Source: an uncultured SAR324 cluster bacterium (GTDB taxonomy: Bacteria; SAR324; NAC60-12). Taken from it: a DNA stretch of 9,922 nucleotides. The stretch spans positions 1 to 9,922 of the forward strand of contig CACGSI010000030.1 of assembly GCA_902575715.1 (NCBI GenBank). The letters are read 5' to 3'. How positions within the stretch are numbered: the first letter of the stretch is position 1; each line of letters starts with the position of its first letter. Position numbers and translations under genes: made by a program. Shown here one piece after another: positions 7,080 to 9,922 of the stretch. A model generated the notes under the pieces. The model saw only the letters and a list, made by a program, of their open reading frames with translations, made no database searches and was not told where the DNA came from.

Positions 7080-8663
7080 TCAAAAATTAGCTTCAAAGCT
7101 ATCTGGTCGCGCAGCTTCACATGCACGAGCATAGCTTTTAGGCTTTGACTTCCCGAGAAGTGAACCTGTTTCAATATACTCATATATTTCGGAAAAATTT
7201 CTAATCTCATATGCTTCAATCCTTCTCATTAAGTGCCAAGGTCTTAAATCATCTGGTTTTTCAAGTCCCATTGCTCCCATAATCTCGCATGCGCTATCTA
7301 CTGTATTACGATGATAATTATTCACTCGTTTATTTTTATCTTCGGGGACAAGACCCTTCATAAGGCTTGAATTTTGAGTTGCTACTCCTACTGGACAAAC
7401 ATTTGAATTACACTTTCTTGCTTGAATACAACCTAAGGCCATCATCATACCTCTCGCAGAATTGCAAATATCTGCACCTAAAGCTAGTCTCTTGACTAAG
7501 CCAAATCCAGATGTCATCATTCCGCTACTAATAACCTTAATATTTTTCCTTAAATCAAAACCCACAAGAATATTATGCACAAAAATCAGTCCTTCAACTA
7601 AAGGAGTACCGATATGATTAGAAAATTCCATTGGAGCTGCTCCAGTTCCACCCTCACCTCCATCAACTGTAACAAAATCTGGAGATAAACCTTTTTCTAT
7701 CATAGCTTTACAAATAGAAATGAATTCCCTCCTTTTGCCTATACAAAGTTTAAAACCAACAGGCTTTCCGCCAGATAATTCTTTCAATTTACCTATAAAA
7801 TCAATTAATTCAAGGGGATTTTTAAATGCAGAATGTGCTGGTGGAGAATCTACATCATTTCCCATGGGAACATTTCTAATTTTAGCAATTTCAGCAGTGA
7901 GTTTAGCTGCGGGAAGTATACCTCCGTGTCCAGGTTTGGCACCTTGAGATAGTTTTATTTCAATCATTTTAACCTCTTCTCTTTCTGCATTTAGCGAAAA
8001 AGATTCTGGATTAAAATTACCATCTTGATTACGGCATCCAAAATATCCTGTACCTATTTGCCAAATCAAATCGCCACCCTCCAAATGATAAGGACTAATA
8101 CCCCCTTCTCCCGTATTGTGTGCAAAATTTCCTAACTTAGCTCCTTGATTAAGAGCTAGAATTGCATTTTTACTTAATGCACCAAAGCTCATTGCCGATA
8201 TATTTAAAAGACTGGACGAATAGGGTTTCTTGCAGCCTGGACCGCCTATTATGGATCTCACATCCTCATGAACCATTCTCTTAGGAGTTAACGAATGGTT
8301 AACCCACTCATAACCTGTTTCATAAACATTTTCAACAGTACCAAATGGGATTGTATCGCGAGTATTCTTTGACCTAGCATAAACTACACTTCTTTGCTCT
8401 CGACTAAAAGGGCGCCCACTAGTATCAGATTCTACAAAATACTGGTAAATTTCTGGACGAATTTCTTCAAGCAAAAAACGCATGTGACCAAGAACAGGGA
8501 AATTTCTTAAAATAGAATGTGATTTCTGGGCTATATCGTAAATACCTAAAAAAATTAACGGTACGAATATTACTAATGACCATAGAAATAGCGGAAAGTA
8601 TAAAAAAGCAAAGAAATTCACTATTAAAATAATTAAAGTAGTAATAAAAAAAATAATCCGCAT
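7080..8663 (-). CDS. Membrane-anchored FMN-binding glutamate synthase domain protein
   Basis: A 527-residue protein, close in length to Bacillus YerD. Two hydrophobic segments at about 3-22 and 25-42 form an N-terminal membrane hairpin. The rest matches the FMN-binding (beta/alpha)8 domain of glutamate synthase: LLNISAMSFGALS (152-164), NTGEGGISPYH (183-193), EIKLSQGAKPGHGG (235-248), DVDSPPAHSAF (270-280), VDGGEGGTGAAP (333-344), and an iron-sulfur segment with Cys412, Cys418 and Cys423 ending in CPVGVATQ (423-430), the cysteine spacing of the GltB [3Fe-4S] cluster. It lacks the N-terminal glutaminase domain and C-terminal beta-helix of full GltB, and no GltD is nearby, so ordinary glutamate synthesis from glutamine is unlikely without partners. 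FMN and Fe-S redox chemistry at the membrane is inferred; the substrate is unknown. ATG 8663 has no evident Shine-Dalgarno sequence. It lies 136 bp after moaA and 57 bp before the acetolactate synthase gene. Confidence 0.9.
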   Translation of the reverse strand: MRIIFFITTLIILIVNFFAFLYFPLFLWSLVIFVPLIFLGIYDIAQKSHSILRNFPVLGHMRFLLEEIRPEIYQYFVESDTSGRPFSREQRSVVYARSKNTRDTIPFGTVENVYETGYEWVNHSLTPKRMVHEDVRSIIGGPGCKKPYSSSLLNISAMSFGALSKNAILALNQGAKLGNFAHNTGEGGISPYHLEGGDLIWQIGTGYFGCRNQDGNFNPESFSLNAEREEVKMIEIKLSQGAKPGHGGILPAAKLTAEIAKIRNVPMGNDVDSPPAHSAFKNPLELIDFIGKLKELSGGKPVGFKLCIGKRREFISICKAMIEKGLSPDFVTVDGGEGGTGAAPMEFSNHIGTPLVEGLIFVHNILVGFDLRKNIKVISSGMMTSGFGLVKRLALGADICNSARGMMMALGCIQARKCNSNVCPVGVATQNSSLMKGLVPEDKNKRVNNYHRNTVDSACEIMGAMGLEKPDDLRPWHLMRRIEAYEIRNFSEIYEYIETGSLLGKSKPKSYARACEAARPDSFEANF

Positions 8664-8799
8664 TTAAATCACACTATTATTAAAAAGTTTTATTTTCCAA
8701 AATTTACAATTATTTTTCAAAAACTATTTAAAGTTTTATTGAATTTTTACAGGAAGAAGCAACAAAATGCAAGTGTAAGTAAAAATTGAGAGATAACTA
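8664..8799 (-). other. Intergenic region between moaA and the FMN-protein gene
   Basis: The 136 bp are A+T-rich and contain no gene. A weak all-A/T hairpin core (AAAACT at 8720-8725 with AGTTTT at 8732-8737) lies mid-way. Poor promoter-like elements are present, such as TTGTAA and TTGGAA ahead of A/T-only stretches on the - strand. I cannot tell from sequence whether the moaA transcript continues into the next gene. Confidence 0.4.
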
Positions 8800-9747
8800 T
8801 TAACCTCCAACACGAGACATAACTAAAGAAGAGCCTGTGAATGCTACATCTTGTTTATAAGATATTGATTTTTTAACAATCTTTTGAAGTTCTTTTTCAG
8901 GATTTTTATGATTGATGAGGTGACGAATTGAAACAGGAGATGGATTGCTCAAACAACCAATAAGCTTGCCCTCGGAAGTTAGTCGTAATCTAGAGCAAGT
9001 AGAACAAAATGGTGCACTTTTGTTAGGAATAATTCCGAAGTATCCACCAGGGATCTCATATCTAAGCGAAGTTGAGTCATGATCTGCTTTAGCTTGCTTA
9101 ATTGAGAATTTTTTTGAAATTTGACTTAATATTTCATTCATTGAAACCTGCTGTTTTTCATTTTTATTATGTAGTAATCCCATACCCATCAATTCTAAAA
9201 ATCGTATTTCAATTCCCTTATTTACTCCATATTCAAGCATATCTAAAACTTCACTATCATTCTCATTCCTAATTACAACCATATTTACTTTAACAGAAAG
9301 TCCCAAGCTCAAACAAGTATCAATTCCCTCTAAAGTTTTTTTAAGTTTTCCAACTCTGCCCATTCTATTAAAATTTTTTGAATCTAAGGAATCTAAACTA
9401 AGATTAACACTTTTGAGCCCGACATCATAAAGTTGCTTAGCTTTTCTTGATAATAATTGACCGTTTGTTGTAAGACCAATACTTGCTATTCCCATTTGAC
9501 GTATTCCTGAAATCACATCGGTTAGCTTAGAGTATAACAAAGGTTCTCCCCCTGTTAGACGAACTTTTTCAATTCCAGCATGTTTTATCAATATTCTAAC
9601 TAAATTCAGCAATTCTTCTGCACTTAACTCTTCAGGAGAGCGAACGTGATCATTTATACTTGATACACAGTAAGTACAGGCCATGTTGCAGGACTCTGTC
9701 AAAGATATTCTTAATTTATTTATATTTCTACCTTGGTGATCAATCAT
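8800..9747 (-). CDS. moaA: GTP 3',8-cyclase (molybdenum cofactor biosynthesis protein A)
   Basis: A radical-SAM enzyme that, with MoaC, turns GTP into cyclic pyranopterin monophosphate, the first step of molybdenum cofactor synthesis. From ATG 9747 it has 315 residues. The N-terminal radical-SAM cluster motif is C20-x3-C24-x2-C27, followed by TGGEPLL (65-71). The second, GTP-binding [4Fe-4S] cluster uses Cys248, Cys251 and Cys265, with Arg253 and Arg255 between. The chain ends in VGG, the conserved C-terminal Gly-Gly tail needed for GTP turnover. The frame extends to a TTG at 9795, but ATG 9747 is preferred: AAGGAG precedes it by 7 nt and GRNINKLRISLTESC then falls where family members begin. 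The longer start would lie inside the structured leader. No other moa or moe gene is in view. Control by the leader, probably translational, is inferred. Confidence 0.95.
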   Translation of the reverse strand: MIDHQGRNINKLRISLTESCNMACTYCVSSINDHVRSPEELSAEELLNLVRILIKHAGIEKVRLTGGEPLLYSKLTDVISGIRQMGIASIGLTTNGQLLSRKAKQLYDVGLKSVNLSLDSLDSKNFNRMGRVGKLKKTLEGIDTCLSLGLSVKVNMVVIRNENDSEVLDMLEYGVNKGIEIRFLELMGMGLLHNKNEKQQVSMNEILSQISKKFSIKQAKADHDSTSLRYEIPGGYFGIIPNKSAPFCSTCSRLRLTSEGKLIGCLSNPSPVSIRHLINHKNPEKELQKIVKKSISYKQDVAFTGSSLVMSRVGG

Positions 9748-9851
9748 GAGGGTTCTCCTTTCCAAATCCGGGAGGCTGAGAAGTTTCCCTTTCAACCCTA
9801 TCGTTCACCTAACCCTAGAAGACTCTTTAGGTTAAGGCAAATCGGAGATTT
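9748..9851 (-). promoter_or_regulatory. Structured moaA leader, candidate molybdenum-cofactor-type riboswitch
   Basis: The RNA before moaA is richer in G+C than nearby gaps and folds well. A closing stem can form between AAATCTCCG (9843-9851) and CGGATTT (9764-9770), with a 2-nt bulge. Inside it lies a long hairpin at 9808-9837 (CCTTAACCTAAAG pairing with CTTCTAGGGTTAGG through small bulges, loop AGT), then a GGGAAAC...CCTCCC segment (9770-9789). The Shine-Dalgarno bases GGAGA (9754-9758) could instead pair with TCTCC in the 5' arm of the closing stem. AACCCT between Shine-Dalgarno and ATG (9749-9754) matches AGGGTT at 9794-9799. These alternatives suggest a translational switch. The position before moaA makes the Moco RNA motif the leading candidate; I could not match it to a covariance model, and a different leader element remains possible. 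Confidence 0.5.
9754..9760 (-). promoter_or_regulatory. Shine-Dalgarno site of moaA
   Basis: On the - strand AAGGAGA ends just before an ATG at 9747, with 7 nt between the GGAG core's neighbour A-rich end and the start. It is the strongest ribosome binding site on this strand and decides the MoaA start. Its GGAGA can pair with an upstream TCTCC, so it may be the controlled element of the leader. Confidence 0.8.
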
Positions 9852-9882
9852 AAATTTTATTCAACTGAAAAAAAGAGCATAC

Positions 9883-9911
9883 ATTATAAAAATTAAAAAT
9901 TCAAGTAAAAC
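9883..9911 (-). promoter_or_regulatory. Candidate moaA promoter
   Basis: On the - strand a perfect TATAAT (-10) lies at 9883-9888. The -35 is weak: TTTTAC at 9905-9910 with 16 bp spacing is the best fit. A start near 9876 would give a leader of roughly 130 nt, enough to contain the whole folded region before the ATG. The perfect -10 and suitable distance are the support; the A+T-rich context weakens it. Confidence 0.45.
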
Positions 9912-9922
9912 AAAAACTCTTT

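Noticed and set aside
8720..8737. AAAACT/AGTTTT hairpin as a moaA terminator
   Set aside because: The stem is six pairs, five of them A-T, with no convincing U-run; too weak to call.
8684..8740. Repeated AAAGTTTTATT (8684-8694 and 8730-8740)
   Set aside because: Two copies of an 11-base A/T-dominated word 46 bp apart are expected by chance in such A+T-rich intergenic DNA; no third copy or spacing pattern was seen.
9748..9795. Longer MoaA frame beginning at TTG 9795
   Set aside because: The start lies within the folded leader, lacks a ribosome binding site, and adds 16 residues not typical of MoaA; ATG 9747 has AAGGAG at 7 nt.

Overview
The window is ordinary bacterial chromosome: eight protein-coding genes, tightly packed, no mobile elements, RNA genes or CRISPR. 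It is very A+T-rich; a hand count gives 7 G/C in 60 at 1861-1920, although parts of one gene exceed 50%. The genome uses the standard bacterial code with TGA as a stop. A lipoprotein signal peptidase and a two-helix membrane-anchored FMN protein indicate a bacterium with a lipoprotein system. Low G+C and compactness would suit an uncultured aquatic (for example marine planktonic) bacterium, but that is inference and I cannot name the phylum.

Left part, + strand (1-2356): the 3' end of a family-4 uracil-DNA glycosylase, a complete histidyl-tRNA synthetase (hisS), and lipoprotein signal peptidase (lspA). lspA starts 5 bp after hisS with a TTG codon behind a clear Shine-Dalgarno sequence. A 103-bp gap between converging genes (2357-2459) holds a long A+T-rich hairpin that may terminate transcription from both sides.

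Right part, - strand (2460-9922), in transcription order: a structured leader, moaA, an FMN-binding glutamate-synthase-domain protein with an N-terminal membrane hairpin, an acetolactate-synthase-type ThDP enzyme, a dihydrolipoamide-dehydrogenase-like flavoprotein that has lost both redox cysteines, and pyruvate kinase. The last four have gaps of 57, 20 and 31 bp and may form one operon, with a candidate internal promoter before the acetolactate synthase gene. Pyruvate kinase makes pyruvate and acetolactate synthase uses it, so the block looks centred on pyruvate and nicotinamide/flavin redox balance. The role of the two flavoproteins is not settled by the sequence.

The most interesting points are the leader of moaA, which folds like a translational riboswitch (position and features suggest the molybdenum-cofactor class), and the disulfide-less Lpd-like protein beside the pyruvate enzymes. 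Two start sites differ from the longest open frames: pyruvate kinase is placed at 3857 and MoaA at 9747.
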